Shown here in pieces: positions 18,158 to 27,332 of a stretch of 64,000 nt of DNA. Origin of the DNA: Vicinamibacterales bacterium (GTDB taxonomy: Bacteria; Acidobacteriota; Vicinamibacteria; Vicinamibacterales; UBA823); the NCBI GenBank assembly GCA_036012125.1, contig DASCOS010000025.1, positions 62,001 to 126,000 of the forward strand, given 5' to 3'. The translations under genes were made by a program, and so were the position numbers. The notes under the pieces were generated by a model that was not told the origin of the DNA, ran no database searches, and worked only from the letters and a program-made list of their open reading frames with translations. The first letter of the stretch is position 1. Every line of letters begins with the position of its first letter.

Positions 18158-20602
18158 CTAAGTGTCGCTAACCAGCTGGCGACCATCAAGCTCGCCGTCC
18201 ACGGCCCGGTAAGCGAGACATCCAGAATCGACGTAGACCTCGACATTACCCTCATTCAGTCGGCCCCGGATTAGCTCCTCGGACAGTGGATCTTCAACAT
18301 ATCGTTGGATCGCCCGACGCAGCGGCCGCGCCCCGTAGGAACGGTCATTACATGTCTGATCGATGATCCAGGCGATCGCTTCTTGTGTCAGCTCTATCCG
18401 CAGATGCCGGTCTACCAAGTGCTCGTTGAGCTGAACAATCAAAAGCTGCGTAATTCTTGCTAAATCTTTGTTGGATAGTGCTTCAAACACGATAGTTTCG
18501 TCGATCCGATTGATGAATTCGGGATTGAAGATACGCTTAACCTCTCCCAGCACCTTCTCGTTAATATTCTTACTAACCTCTTTCGCATCAGATGACTGAA
18601 ACCCGAGCGACGCCTTCTTCTGGATGTACCGAGCCCCAATATTCGAGGTCATGATGAGAATCGTGTTTTTGAAATTGACACGATTACCAAGTCCATCAGT
18701 CAGGTGCCCATCTTCAAAGACCTGCAAAAGGATATTGAAGAGGTCAGGGTGAGCCTTCTCTATTTCGTCGAGGAGTACCACAGAATAGGGACTACGCTTG
18801 ACTTTTTCAGTGAGCTGCCCGCCTTCCTCGTAACCAACGTAGCCAGGCGGCGAACCGATCAGTTTCGATACTGAATGCTTTTCCATATATTCAGACATGT
18901 CGAAACGAATAAGAGCTGCATCAGTCCCAAACAAGAAATTTGCGAGTGCCCGGGCTAGCTCGGTCTTACCAACTCCGGTTGGCCCGAGGAACACAAAACT
19001 ACCAACCGGCCGATTCGGGGCTTTCAAGCCAGCACGTGAGCGACGGATCGCGCGCGCTAGCGCGGAAATAGCCTTGCCCTGGCTAACAACACGATGGTGA
19101 AGTTCCTCCTCCATCTGCAACAGTCTGTCACCCTCATCCTGGTTAATGGACGTGATTGGCACGCCAGTCCACTTGGAGACAACTTCATCGATTTGCTTTT
19201 TTTCAACAACAGCTTGCTGAGTATTCGACTTCACGTCGAATTTCTCTCGAACGAGCTGGAGATTCTCCCGAGCGATGACCTCTTGCTCCCGAAAGAACTG
19301 TGCCTTTTCATAGTTCTTTTGAGCAGCAGCGTTTTCCATCTGTTCGACCGCAACTTGGATACTCTTATTGATTTCGCAAAATTCCTCACTACGTCCAGCA
19401 TGGCGTAGTTTGGCGCGAGCACCGGCCTCGTCCATAATATCGATCGCTTTATCCGGCAAGAACCGATCAGTAATGTAGCGACTCGACTGATACACAGCAG
19501 CCTTGAGCGCCTCCTCTGTGTACTTAACATGGTGGAACGACTCATAGCGTTCCTTCACACCAAGCAGAATCTTGAGCGCCTCGTTCTCGCCTGGGGGATC
19601 CACCTTGACTGCCTGAAACCTCCGCTCTAAAGATCGATCTTTCTCTATGTATTTCAGGTACTCAGCTGGAGTGGTGGCTCCAATACAGCGAATTTCACCC
19701 CGTGAAAGTGAGGGCTTAAGGATATTCGCCGCATCAAGAGATCCTTCAGCCGAGCCGGCGCCGACAAGCGTATGTAATTCGTCGATGAAAACAATGACGT
19801 TCGAGTTCTCGGTCAACTCTTTCATAATTGCCTTTAGGCGTTCTTCAAACTGTCCCCTGTACTTCGTTCCAGCAACAATGAGAGAGATGTCAAGCATCAA
19901 GAGCCGTTTGTCAGCTAGGAAATGCGGTACTTCCCCTTGGACGATTCTCTGAGCCAAACCCTCGACGATGGCAGTCTTCCCGACGCCGGGTTCACCGATG
20001 AGAACGGCGTTGTTTTTCGTTCGGCGAGAGAGCACCTGTTGAAGTCGCTCCAACTCGAGTTCGCGCCCGACGAGTGGATCTAATTCTGTCTTCATAGCCG
20101 AGTCTGTAAGATCACGGGAAAATTCAGCGAGAAGCGGCGTTTCTTTTACCCGCGCAATCGTCGTCTTTTCATTCAGAAGCGCTACGATGTGTTCGCGGAC
20201 ACTATTGAGCCGCATTCCCTTTTCCATCAGGATCGACGCAGCTTTAGAGCGTTCTTCCCGCAAGATTCCAAGCAAGAGATGCTCGGTACCGATGTAGTTG
20301 TGCAGTAAGCGATCAGCTTCCTCGGCCGCGAACTGAAGGAGACGCTTCGACTCACCGCTAAAGGGAATCTCTACCGACGTCGACACCTTCTCCCTGAAAA
20401 CGGTGCGGCCTTCAATCTGCTTCCGGATATTTTCAAGAGAAAGGTTAGAACGCGAAAAAATACGACTAGTTAGCCCCTTACCCTCACGGATCAAGCCCAG
20501 AAGTAAATGCTCGGTCTCGATAGAAATGCTACCTAGTTGGCTCGCCTCATAACGCGCGAAGAACAACACCCGGCGAGCCCGTTCCGTATACCTTTCGAAC
20601 AT
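18158..20602 (-). CDS. clpC: ATP-dependent Clp protease ATPase subunit ClpC
   Basis: A Hsp100 AAA+ unfoldase of about 814 residues from the ATG at 20602 (MFERYTERARRVLFFARYEA, the usual ClpC start). A longer frame opens at 20644, but that ATG overlaps a TATAAT-like -10 element. Two Clp_N repeats are followed by NBD1 (GEPGVGKTA, Walker B FIDELHTLVGAG), a UVR-like middle region (QMENAAAQKNYEKAQFFREQ) and NBD2 (GPTGVGKTELARAL, LDEIEKAHPD). It feeds substrates to ClpP and also disaggregates. No clpP, ctsR or mcsAB is nearby, so the regulation of this copy is not evident from context. Confidence 0.95.
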   Translation of the reverse strand: MFERYTERARRVLFFARYEASQLGSISIETEHLLLGLIREGKGLTSRIFSRSNLSLENIRKQIEGRTVFREKVSTSVEIPFSGESKRLLQFAAEEADRLLHNYIGTEHLLLGILREERSKAASILMEKGMRLNSVREHIVALLNEKTTIARVKETPLLAEFSRDLTDSAMKTELDPLVGRELELERLQQVLSRRTKNNAVLIGEPGVGKTAIVEGLAQRIVQGEVPHFLADKRLLMLDISLIVAGTKYRGQFEERLKAIMKELTENSNVIVFIDELHTLVGAGSAEGSLDAANILKPSLSRGEIRCIGATTPAEYLKYIEKDRSLERRFQAVKVDPPGENEALKILLGVKERYESFHHVKYTEEALKAAVYQSSRYITDRFLPDKAIDIMDEAGARAKLRHAGRSEEFCEINKSIQVAVEQMENAAAQKNYEKAQFFREQEVIARENLQLVREKFDVKSNTQQAVVEKKQIDEVVSKWTGVPITSINQDEGDRLLQMEEELHHRVVSQGKAISALARAIRRSRAGLKAPNRPVGSFVFLGPTGVGKTELARALANFLFGTDAALIRFDMSEYMEKHSVSKLIGSPPGYVGYEEGGQLTEKVKRSPYSVVLLDEIEKAHPDLFNILLQVFEDGHLTDGLGNRVNFKNTILIMTSNIGARYIQKKASLGFQSSDAKEVSKNINEKVLGEVKRIFNPEFINRIDETIVFEALSNKDLARITQLLIVQLNEHLVDRHLRIELTQEAIAWIIDQTCNDRSYGARPLRRAIQRYVEDPLSEELIRGRLNEGNVEVYVDSGCLAYRAVDGELDGRQLVSDT

Positions 20603-20642
20603 CCCGTTCTCAATCTGCGACAGCGGTGCCGCTCTCCAAACC

Positions 20643-20648
20643 ATTATA
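20643..20648 (-). promoter_or_regulatory. Possible -10 element upstream of clpC
   Basis: The minus strand reads TATAAT here, 40 bases upstream of the preferred clpC ATG. No convincing -35 box lies 16-18 bases further upstream, so this is only a suggestive match. It does argue against translation starting at the overlapping ATG at 20644. Confidence 0.35.
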
Positions 20649-20818
20649 AGCCATCAGTCTTCCTTCATTGATTGCCTAGGGATCCGTAAACCTTTCATTT
20701 TTCTGAGTCTTACAGCCTGAGACGACAACACTTTGGTTGAGGGTCATCCCAACTGCACACTAGTTCCACCAAACGACAAAGCCTCGATACTTGCGCTATT
20801 CCATAGGTTTCTTCGAAT

Positions 20819-21493
20819 TCAGGTCAGTCGAAGTTGGCCCACTTCTAAACGAAGCACACGATCGCAGCCGGCCGCCAATCGCATGTTATGGGTTGCAATA
20901 ATCGAGGTAAGTCTCCGCTCCCGGTGCATTTCGCGTAAAAGATCATGGAGAGTCTGGGCCGTCGCCTCGTCGAGGTCACCAGTGGGCTCGTCAGCCAATA
21001 GAAGGGTCGGCTCCATCGCAAGCGCTCTGGCAATCGCCACCCGCTGCTGCTCTCCACCAGACAACATCCCTGGACGGTGATCAAGTCGGTTACCCAAGCC
21101 CACACGAACAAGAAGCGCTTTCGCCCGAGGACGGCCCTGCTCTGGATTAATCCGAGCGATTCGCAACGGCATCTCAGTATTTTCGAGCGCCGTGAATTCA
21201 GGGAGAAGATGGTGGAACTGAAAAACAAAACCAACTTGCGAATGCCGAAAAGTTATGCGCTCTCCATCTGAGAGGGTCGCGATGTCAACACCGCCGACAA
21301 CAATACTTCCACTGTCAACGGAATCCAGGCCACCTAGCAACTGTAACAGCGTGCTCTTCCCTACGCCCGACGCGCCCACAATTGCAACCATCTCGCCAGT
21401 TTCAACAGTAAACTCGAGGTCACGGAGAACTGAAACGGGCCCACTTTGCGTTTGGAATGACTTCGATAACTGGGAAACCTCGATGTAAGGCAT
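20819..21493 (-). CDS. lolD: Lipoprotein-releasing ABC transporter, ATP-binding subunit LolD
   Basis: An ABC ATPase of about 224 residues. The Walker A GASGVGKST, the signature MLSGGEQQRVAIARALA and Walker B LLLADEPTGDLD are intact, and the Q-loop region FVFQFHHLLPEFTALEN is the LolD type. It powers extraction of lipoproteins from the inner membrane for delivery to LolA. A GTG at 21502 overlaps the lolC stop and would add three residues; the ATG at 21493 (MPYIEVSQLSKSF) gives the usual N-terminus. About 215 bases without any gene separate it from the clpC coding region downstream. Confidence 0.92.
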   Translation of the reverse strand: MPYIEVSQLSKSFQTQSGPVSVLRDLEFTVETGEMVAIVGASGVGKSTLLQLLGGLDSVDSGSIVVGGVDIATLSDGERITFRHSQVGFVFQFHHLLPEFTALENTEMPLRIARINPEQGRPRAKALLVRVGLGNRLDHRPGMLSGGEQQRVAIARALAMEPTLLLADEPTGDLDEATAQTLHDLLREMHRERRLTSIIATHNMRLAAGCDRVLRLEVGQLRLT

Positions 21494-21498
21494 ACCCT

Positions 21499-22734
21499 TC
21501 ACTGGTAACGTAACGCCTGCGCGGGGTCGACACTAGACGCCTGACGAGACGGATAGATAGTGGCAACGAAACACACAGCAACCGCTGATAACAACACCAT
21601 TACAATGTCGAGTGGATCAAGAGTGAAAGGTACGTAGGTCACCTGATACACATCACCTGGTAACTGCAATAATTGTTGCCGGTCAAGAACCTGGGTTGCC
21701 ACAACACCACCAATCGCGCCAACAGCTGTGCCTACGAGCCCGATGATTAGTCCCTGAAGCATGAAGATCGCCGTAACACTTCTAGTGCTTGTCCCCATAG
21801 TTTTGAGAATTGCGATGTCGCGACTCTTATCCATAACGAGAAGAATGAGTGACGCGACGATATTTAGCGCAGCAACGAGCACGATCAGCCCTATGGTGAT
21901 CGAGATCGCCATTTTCTCCAACCAAAGCGCTGAGAAGAGCGAGCGGTTTAGATCCGACCAGTCTTGGGTTAGATAGCTCGTGCCAAGCTCCCGAGTGATT
22001 GACTCCGCGACATCAGACGCCGCGTACAAATCGTCAACCTTGAGTTCTATAAAATCAGCACCCGTGCGGTCCAACAGCCTCGCAGCCACATCGAGGCGAA
22101 CATAGGCATAACTGGTATCAAACTCGTGCAATCCCATATCAAAGAGACCGACAATGCGGAATTGCCGCGCTCGAGGCATTACACCCATCGGGGATAGCCG
22201 CCCCTGCGGCGTCAGTAACGTAACCTCATCACCGACGAAGGCGCCAAGCTTTGCCGCAAGACCTTCGCCAATGACTAGCCCTTCGAGGGTACCAGCGACA
22301 GAAGGAGCGAGCGCATCAAGAGTCCCGTCACGAATTGCGGAACCGATTTCAGTAACATCGGCCTCAAGATTTGGATCAATCCCCTTAAGAGTAATAAATG
22401 CTTCGCTTGTGTCCGTCGTTGCTAGTGCCTGGCCCAAAATGACTGGGGCAGCCCGCGTGACCCTCGGCACCTGGCGAAGCCGTTCAAGTTCGACTTCGTA
22501 TTCAGCCAGACCTGACTCGCCAAGTTTCCACACATAAATGTGTCCGGCCGAACCAACGATCCGATCGCGTAACTCCTGCTGCAGTCCGGTCATTAGAGCA
22601 AGGGCAATGAGTAGAGCCATCACTCCTACCGCCACGCCGACAGTGGAAATTACTGAAATTAAAGAAATGAACGCCTGTCGGCGGCGAGCTAGCAGATACC
22701 GTAGCGCGATATACAATTCAAACGGCAGACGCAT
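21499..22734 (-). CDS. lolC: Lipoprotein-releasing ABC transporter, permease subunit LolC/LolE
   Basis: A 411-residue membrane protein with the LolC/E layout: an N-terminal helix (YLLARRRQAFISLISVIS then a hydrophobic run), a periplasmic domain of about 200 residues, and three C-terminal helices with the conserved DKSRDIAILKTMG cytoplasmic loop that contacts LolD. It ends YPSRQASSVDPAQALRYQ, as in the family. Only one permease gene is present, so the transporter may be a homodimer (LolF-like), or a second permease lies elsewhere. Directly downstream of lysS with a 13-base gap. Confidence 0.92.
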   Translation of the reverse strand: MRLPFELYIALRYLLARRRQAFISLISVISTVGVAVGVMALLIALALMTGLQQELRDRIVGSAGHIYVWKLGESGLAEYEVELERLRQVPRVTRAAPVILGQALATTDTSEAFITLKGIDPNLEADVTEIGSAIRDGTLDALAPSVAGTLEGLVIGEGLAAKLGAFVGDEVTLLTPQGRLSPMGVMPRARQFRIVGLFDMGLHEFDTSYAYVRLDVAARLLDRTGADFIELKVDDLYAASDVAESITRELGTSYLTQDWSDLNRSLFSALWLEKMAISITIGLIVLVAALNIVASLILLVMDKSRDIAILKTMGTSTRSVTAIFMLQGLIIGLVGTAVGAIGGVVATQVLDRQQLLQLPGDVYQVTYVPFTLDPLDIVMVLLSAVAVCFVATIYPSRQASSVDPAQALRYQ

Positions 22735-22747
22735 AATAATCGAAGGG

Positions 22748-24250
22748 TCACTCGCGACGCGGACGCATCAGCGGAAACAAGATGACGTCACGAATCGAAT
22801 GACTATCGGTGAGTAGCATCACAAGACGGTCGATACCTAACCCTTCCCCAGCGGTTGGTGGAAGACCGTACTCCAATGCACGAAGGTAGTCCTCATCCAT
22901 AGCGTGCGCTTCTAGATCACCTTGCTGACGATCCTGACGCTGGGCTTCGAAACGACGGCGTTGCTCCGCAGGGTCATTCAATTCACTGAAGGCATTGGCA
23001 ATCTCAAGCCCACCAGCGTATAGCTCAAAGCGTTCGACGGTCTCTGGGTCATCAGCCCGCTGCTTTGACAGCGGTGAAATTTCAGTTGGATAGTCGTAAA
23101 CAAACGTTGGCTGCATGATCGTCCTCTCGCAAAGCTCCTCGAACAGAGTTAGAACAATATTGCCAACCGTCGCTCCTGCCGGAACATCAACATCGAGCCG
23201 TTGCGCCAAATCGACAGCAGACTCGCGCACACGGAGTGTGCCATCTTGAATTGTCTTCCCGAGACGCACAGAAGCGGCCTCGCACACAGCATCCCGAAGT
23301 GCCACTCGCGCGTAGGGTGGAGAAAACGAGATCTGATGCTCACCATAAGAGACCTTATCTGAACCCGTTGAGTGCTGTGCGACTTCCGATAACATCTGCT
23401 CGGTAAGCCCCATCAAATCACGATAATCACTGAAAGCCTGGTAGAACTCTAGCATTGTGAACTCAGGATTGTGCTGGGTCGAAATCCCTTCGTTCCGAAA
23501 ATTCCTGTTAATCTCATAAACCCTCTCAATACCACCTACGACCAAACGCTTGAGGTAAAGTTCAGGCGCGATACGAAGATAGAGATCAAGATCGAGCGCG
23601 TTGTGATGAGTCTTAAACGGCCGCGCTAGGGCGCCGCCAGCGATTCGTTGCATCATCGGCGTCTCGACCTCAAGGTATTGTCGTGCATTCATAAAATTTC
23701 GTAGACCCTCTAGCACACGACTACGTACTTCAAAAACGCGACGTGCTTCGGGATTTACAATGAGGTCAAGGTATCTCTGCCGGTACCGAATTTCGATATC
23801 GCTTAAGCCGTGCCATTTTTCTGGAAGCGGGTTCAGACACTTAGCCAAAAATTCAATCCTCGATGCCCAGATCGTGAGCTCATCGGTCCTCGTCCGGAAG
23901 AGCCTTCCCTCAATTCCGATTAGGTCTCCAAAGTCGAGCAGCTTAAACAGAGCGAAGTCGTCAGCTGATAATCCATCCTTCCGTACATATACCTGGATCC
24001 GAACACGTCCGTCGGATAGCACGAGAAAGTTGGCCTTGCCAAAACTTCGGATACTGAGAATCCGCCCTGCAGTCGTCGTATTGGGTTTTGCGACCTCCAG
24101 TGCATCACCAGACTGTTGAGCATGGCGATCGATCAATTCCGCAATCGTGTCACTGCACGGAAATGAATTTGGGTACAACTTACGACCTAAACGACCAACT
24201 TCGACCATATTGCTGCGTCGCTGAGCGAGTTGATCGGTTTCGTTCGTCAT
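22748..24250 (-). CDS. lysS: Lysyl-tRNA synthetase (class II)
   Basis: A 500-residue class II aminoacyl-tRNA synthetase. It has the N-terminal OB-fold anticodon-binding domain (AGRILSIRSFGKANFLVLSD) and class II motif 1 and 2 segments (FMNARQYLEVETPMMQ, VYEINRNFRNEGISTQHNPE). Motif 3 (GLPPTAGEGLGIDRLVMLLT) precedes the C-terminal DVILFPLMRPR. All are typical of LysS. The catalytic glutamate/arginine network looks intact. It is followed by lolC and preceded by nusB on the same strand. Confidence 0.96.
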   Translation of the reverse strand: MTNETDQLAQRRSNMVEVGRLGRKLYPNSFPCSDTIAELIDRHAQQSGDALEVAKPNTTTAGRILSIRSFGKANFLVLSDGRVRIQVYVRKDGLSADDFALFKLLDFGDLIGIEGRLFRTRTDELTIWASRIEFLAKCLNPLPEKWHGLSDIEIRYRQRYLDLIVNPEARRVFEVRSRVLEGLRNFMNARQYLEVETPMMQRIAGGALARPFKTHHNALDLDLYLRIAPELYLKRLVVGGIERVYEINRNFRNEGISTQHNPEFTMLEFYQAFSDYRDLMGLTEQMLSEVAQHSTGSDKVSYGEHQISFSPPYARVALRDAVCEAASVRLGKTIQDGTLRVRESAVDLAQRLDVDVPAGATVGNIVLTLFEELCERTIMQPTFVYDYPTEISPLSKQRADDPETVERFELYAGGLEIANAFSELNDPAEQRRRFEAQRQDRQQGDLEAHAMDEDYLRALEYGLPPTAGEGLGIDRLVMLLTDSHSIRDVILFPLMRPRRE

Positions 24251-24266
24251 AACGTATTACCTATTT

Positions 24267-24734
24267 TCAATCGACTGTTTCTCCATCGAGATGACGTTTA
24301 ATGTCGTCGAGAACGCCGTTCACAAAAGGCACTGCTTCATGGGCACTGAACGTTCTGGCTAGCTCAATTGCTTCATTGATCACGACCGCTCGGGGAGTGT
24401 CGTGCGCGTACAGAAACTCAAAAACGGCGATCCTCATAATCAAACGGTCAATCACAGCCATGCGCGTTAGGCGCCAATGTTGGGCACTCCTCGTAATGAG
24501 AGGATCGATGTCCTTTAAGTGTGAAGCGGTACCTTTAGCGAGCCACGTGGAAAATTCCCGCTGCGATGGAATGAATTCCAGTCGATCAAATGTTTCGAGG
24601 GCGACGTCTATAGGAACCTTACCAACTTCACTCTGGTACAGCAGCTGAAGAGCGGCCTCACGACTCTGATGTCGCGTAGGTTCATCCGGAGTATCAGCTT
24701 TGCTCGAGCGACCTCGCTGCCGCACGATGCTCAC
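24267..24734 (-). CDS. nusB: Transcription antitermination factor NusB
   Basis: A 155-residue all-helical RNA-binding protein that acts with NusE/S10 in rRNA antitermination. It shows HQSREAALQLLYQSEVG at the N-terminus, MRIAVFEFLY, and the C-terminal AVVINEAIELARTFSAHEA followed by FVNGVLDDI. It overlaps the ribH stop by four bases, the common ribH-nusB pairing in bacteria. Confidence 0.94.
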   Translation of the reverse strand: MSIVRQRGRSSKADTPDEPTRHQSREAALQLLYQSEVGKVPIDVALETFDRLEFIPSQREFSTWLAKGTASHLKDIDPLITRSAQHWRLTRMAVIDRLIMRIAVFEFLYAHDTPRAVVINEAIELARTFSAHEAVPFVNGVLDDIKRHLDGETVD

Positions 24735-25267
24735 CCGCCCTCCGGCGGTTCGAGGTGCGCGGGTATCTCACTTCCAATGGTAAGTGTCGTCAACGCATTT
24801 ACCAACCCAATAGCGGCCGCGGCTGCTTCCCACCCCTTGTTGGATGGACCGTCGTTTGTGAGGTCCTCGACCGAAGTACGTGCCATAGCCTCGTCAAGTG
24901 AGTTGGTCGTTAAAACACCAAAAGTCATCGGAACACCCGTCTCAGCCGAGGCGGCCGTAATGCCGTGAGCCACTGCCGAAGCGATGAACTCAAAGTGCGC
25001 GGTATCACCCTTGATCACACATCCCAAGCAAACTATCGCATTAAATCGACCACTTTCGGCAGCACAGCGAGCGGCCAATGGAATTTCAAACGTTCCCGGA
25101 ACCTCCACTACTTCCACGTCTTCCTCGTCAGTACCCGCCTGCTTAAGTCCAGCCATCGCACCCTGCCGCAACCGGTCCGTTACCTCACGATGATACTGAG
25201 ACACGACCAAGGCTACATGGAGATTCCTGGCGTCTGGCAAGACCGATGAGTCGAATGAACGCGTCAC
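24731..25267 (-). CDS. ribH: 6,7-dimethyl-8-ribityllumazine synthase
   Basis: A 178-residue lumazine synthase, the penultimate enzyme of riboflavin synthesis. The substrate-binding segments VEVPGTFEIPLAARCAAE and CLGCVIKGDTAHFEFIASA, and PMTFGVLTTNSLDEAMAR with the later NKGWEAAAAAI, are diagnostic. A second start within the first 20 residues is unlikely, since the first strand LHVALVVSQYH begins near residue 15. The other rib genes are not in the window. Coupled to nusB. Confidence 0.95.
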   Translation of the reverse strand: MTRSFDSSVLPDARNLHVALVVSQYHREVTDRLRQGAMAGLKQAGTDEEDVEVVEVPGTFEIPLAARCAAESGRFNAIVCLGCVIKGDTAHFEFIASAVAHGITAASAETGVPMTFGVLTTNSLDEAMARTSVEDLTNDGPSNKGWEAAAAAIGLVNALTTLTIGSEIPAHLEPPEGG

Positions 25268-25279
25268 TGGAAGTGAACC

Positions 25280-26062
25280 TCACGAACCCTTAAAGACCGC
25301 CTTACGCTTTTCAAGAAACGCGTTAGTTCCTTCACGCATATCATCGGTCGACGTAACTAAGCCAAACAAAACTGACTCATGGACCACGGCCTGGGAAAAC
25401 GGCATTTCTAATCCTTCGTTAACTGCAGCAATGATTGCGCGGACCGCGACCGGTGCCTTGCCTGCCAATTCCCTCGCGAGCTTTCTTGCCTCAGTCATCA
25501 GCTCGGCGGCCGGCACGACGCGATTGACCAGGCCAATCAGGCGAGCCTCCTCGGCACTTATGTGAGCTCCCGTCAGCAACAATTCAAGGGCCCGCCCCTT
25601 GCCAACCAGTCGGGGTAGACGCTGCGAACCCGCGTAGCCGGGCATAATTCCAAGATTAATCTCGGGCTGGCCGAGCTTGGCAGAGTCCGAAGCCAGACGT
25701 AAGGTACACGCCATCGCGAGTTCACACCCGCCGCCTAAGGCGTAACCATTGATCGCCGCAATGACCGGCTTGCCTAAACTCTCAATCAACCCAAACAGCG
25801 CTTGGCCGCGCCGCGCATGCGCACTGCCATTCACCGGCGTTAGTTCAGCTAACTCGGCGATGTCAGCACCAGCCACGAACGCCTTGTCACCGGCCCCAGT
25901 CAGCACGACGCAACGGACGGACTCGCTACTAGAGGCCTCGGCCACGACCTGATGCAACTCGTCGATGGTTTGGCCATTAAGAGCGTTCAGCACCTTTGGA
26001 CGGTTGATCGTGACGATGACAACGGCATCCTCATGCGCTACTTCAAGATTCTCAAAAGCCAT
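25280..26062 (-). CDS. Enoyl-CoA hydratase/isomerase (crotonase) family protein
   Basis: A 260-residue crotonase-fold enzyme. The oxyanion-hole region AGDKAFVAGADIAELAEL and the catalytic segment ALGGGCELAMACTLRLAS, with GQPEINLGIMPGYAGSQRL, carry both glutamates expected of an enoyl-CoA hydratase. It most likely hydrates short-chain enoyl-CoA (Crt or FadB-like), but the exact substrate cannot be told from sequence. Its neighbours are ribH downstream and a VanZ-like gene upstream, neither informative. Confidence 0.9.
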   Translation of the reverse strand: MAFENLEVAHEDAVVIVTINRPKVLNALNGQTIDELHQVVAEASSSESVRCVVLTGAGDKAFVAGADIAELAELTPVNGSAHARRGQALFGLIESLGKPVIAAINGYALGGGCELAMACTLRLASDSAKLGQPEINLGIMPGYAGSQRLPRLVGKGRALELLLTGAHISAEEARLIGLVNRVVPAAELMTEARKLARELAGKAPVAVRAIIAAVNEGLEMPFSQAVVHESVLFGLVTSTDDMREGTNAFLEKRKAVFKGS

Positions 26063-26141
26063 GCAGTTCTCTTATCGCCTCGCGTGTCCGAGACGCGACC
26101 CGGCCGAACCACCTACCAAAGCGGAAGGACGCAGTCGGACG

Positions 26142-26597
26142 TCACGGGAGTCGTTCGGTGAAGGTCGGCGCGGCGTGGCCCGAGCAACGCGTGGCATGCG
26201 CTCGACGTGCCCTAATTATACTCCACACCCAAGTGGCACCGACCACAGTAGCAGCACCGACCCCATCAACTATAAGGTCAATGGAATCTGGCGTTCGCCC
26301 CGGCACAAACGATTGGTGCCACTCATCAGAAATGCCGTAGGCAATCGTTAAGAAAATCGAGGCAAGAGCAGTCTTACCCCTCACACCAGCCCATCGTCCA
26401 TCAGCGAGCGCACGGAGCAGGAGAGCTCCGAGAAGACCGTAGACGGCGAGGTGTACCGATTTGTCAGGTACCGCGGACGGTACGGCCGACCCTGGCAGCG
26501 AGGACGAAATGAAAATTGCTGTCATATGCGCCCAAACCGGTCCCCACAACCACCAACGAGATTCAAGACGACGGTCGGGCATGCTCTTAGGCATCAT
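26142..26597 (-). CDS. VanZ-like membrane protein
   Basis: A small membrane protein of about 151 residues with four helices. The SSLPGSAVPSAVPDKSVHLAVYGLL segment near the N-terminus and AYGISDEWHQSFVPGRTPD followed by DLIVDGVGA match the VanZ/phosphotransbutyrylase-like family, whose function is unknown except for teicoplanin resistance in one case. The start was placed at 26597 because the frame upstream to 26720 overlaps another small gene and lacks a membrane-protein character; 26582 is also possible. The C-terminal tail is arginine-rich. Confidence 0.75.
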   Translation of the reverse strand: MMPKSMPDRRLESRWWLWGPVWAHMTAIFISSSLPGSAVPSAVPDKSVHLAVYGLLGALLLRALADGRWAGVRGKTALASIFLTIAYGISDEWHQSFVPGRTPDSIDLIVDGVGAATVVGATWVWSIIRARRAHATRCSGHAAPTFTERLP

Positions 26598-26616
26598 TCC
26601 GTCAGCATGCTGCCGA

Positions 26617-26790
26617 TCACAGGGGAAAGGGATACATGAGCCAACCAAGGGTGACGCCAGTAAGCAGAAATGCAGCAAAGAGCATTGCGCCAAAACGAAT
26701 CTGGTCCTCGGGCTTGTCACGCATCAATGCAGCAAACACCACAGACACAAAACACGAGAAAAGTACCATCAGGAAAAAGTGACTTGCCAT
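26617..26790 (-). CDS. Small two-helix membrane protein (57 residues)
   Basis: A short minus-strand frame from an ATG at 26790 to a TGA at 26617. The first helix (about residues 5-22, FFLMVLFSCFVSVVFAAL) is followed by a charged loop MRDKPEDQIR and a second hydrophobic stretch (about 33-53, FGAMLFAAFLLTGVTLGWLM). The hydrophobic-charged-hydrophobic pattern is hard to get by chance. The gene fits neatly between the DUF6677-like gene (11 bases upstream) and the VanZ-like gene (19 bases downstream). I do not recognise a named family and no function is proposed. Anyone annotating with a 60-residue cutoff would miss it. Confidence 0.65.
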   Translation of the reverse strand: MASHFFLMVLFSCFVSVVFAALMRDKPEDQIRFGAMLFAAFLLTGVTLGWLMYPFPL

Positions 26791-26801
26791 GCACTGAGTC
26801 C

Positions 26802-27218
26802 CTATTTCCGACCGAGCGAGACGTCGTAAGCATCAACTACCACTAGGGCATTAAGTAGTCCCGCAACAATCAGAAAGGAGTTGCCGTATTCGTAGGTCGC
26901 TGCGACGGCGTTCCCCGAGCCAAGGTCTATGACCCGCCCCAGTAAGTAGAGCAAGCCAATGCCGAAGTTAGCCACCGCGGCAAGGGCAACTAACGGCTCG
27001 GATGCATCAAAAAAAAAGATGCGTCCCTCAAGCCAGAGTCCGGTCGCAAACATCAGAGGCAACGTCACCATAAATACCAAGCCCTGACGAACTCGACCCT
27101 GCCACAAATGACCGGCGCCGGGCACTGCCCACGCCATTAAGCAGATCAAGGTTGTTGGACTTTCCACGTTGCCAGCTACCTGCGCCTGCGCACGGGACCG
27201 TCGTGAATACTTAGTCAT
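26802..27218 (-). CDS. Membrane protein, DUF6677-like
   Basis: A protein of about 138 residues with four hydrophobic stretches. LMAWAVPGAGHLWQGRVRQG near the N-terminus resembles the TM2/DUF6677-type double-glycine turn, and the C-terminal ATYEYGNSFLIVAGLLNALV followed by DAYDVSLGRK is very characteristic of a conserved acidobacterial family of unknown function. The ATG at 27218 is preferred; a GTG at 27257 would add 13 residues. Neither start has a strong ribosome binding site. It lies 11 bases before the small two-helix gene. Confidence 0.72.
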   Translation of the reverse strand: MTKYSRRSRAQAQVAGNVESPTTLICLMAWAVPGAGHLWQGRVRQGLVFMVTLPLMFATGLWLEGRIFFFDASEPLVALAAVANFGIGLLYLLGRVIDLGSGNAVAATYEYGNSFLIVAGLLNALVVVDAYDVSLGRK

Positions 27219-27332
27219 AAGGCCAACAAGGTTCGAATTGAACTTCGGCCAATCCACTCCGCGCGACCAAATTCGCGCTCACTTCGTCCGATGTGACGAT
27301 CCTCAACATCCGAGGGACAAGTCACGAGTAGA

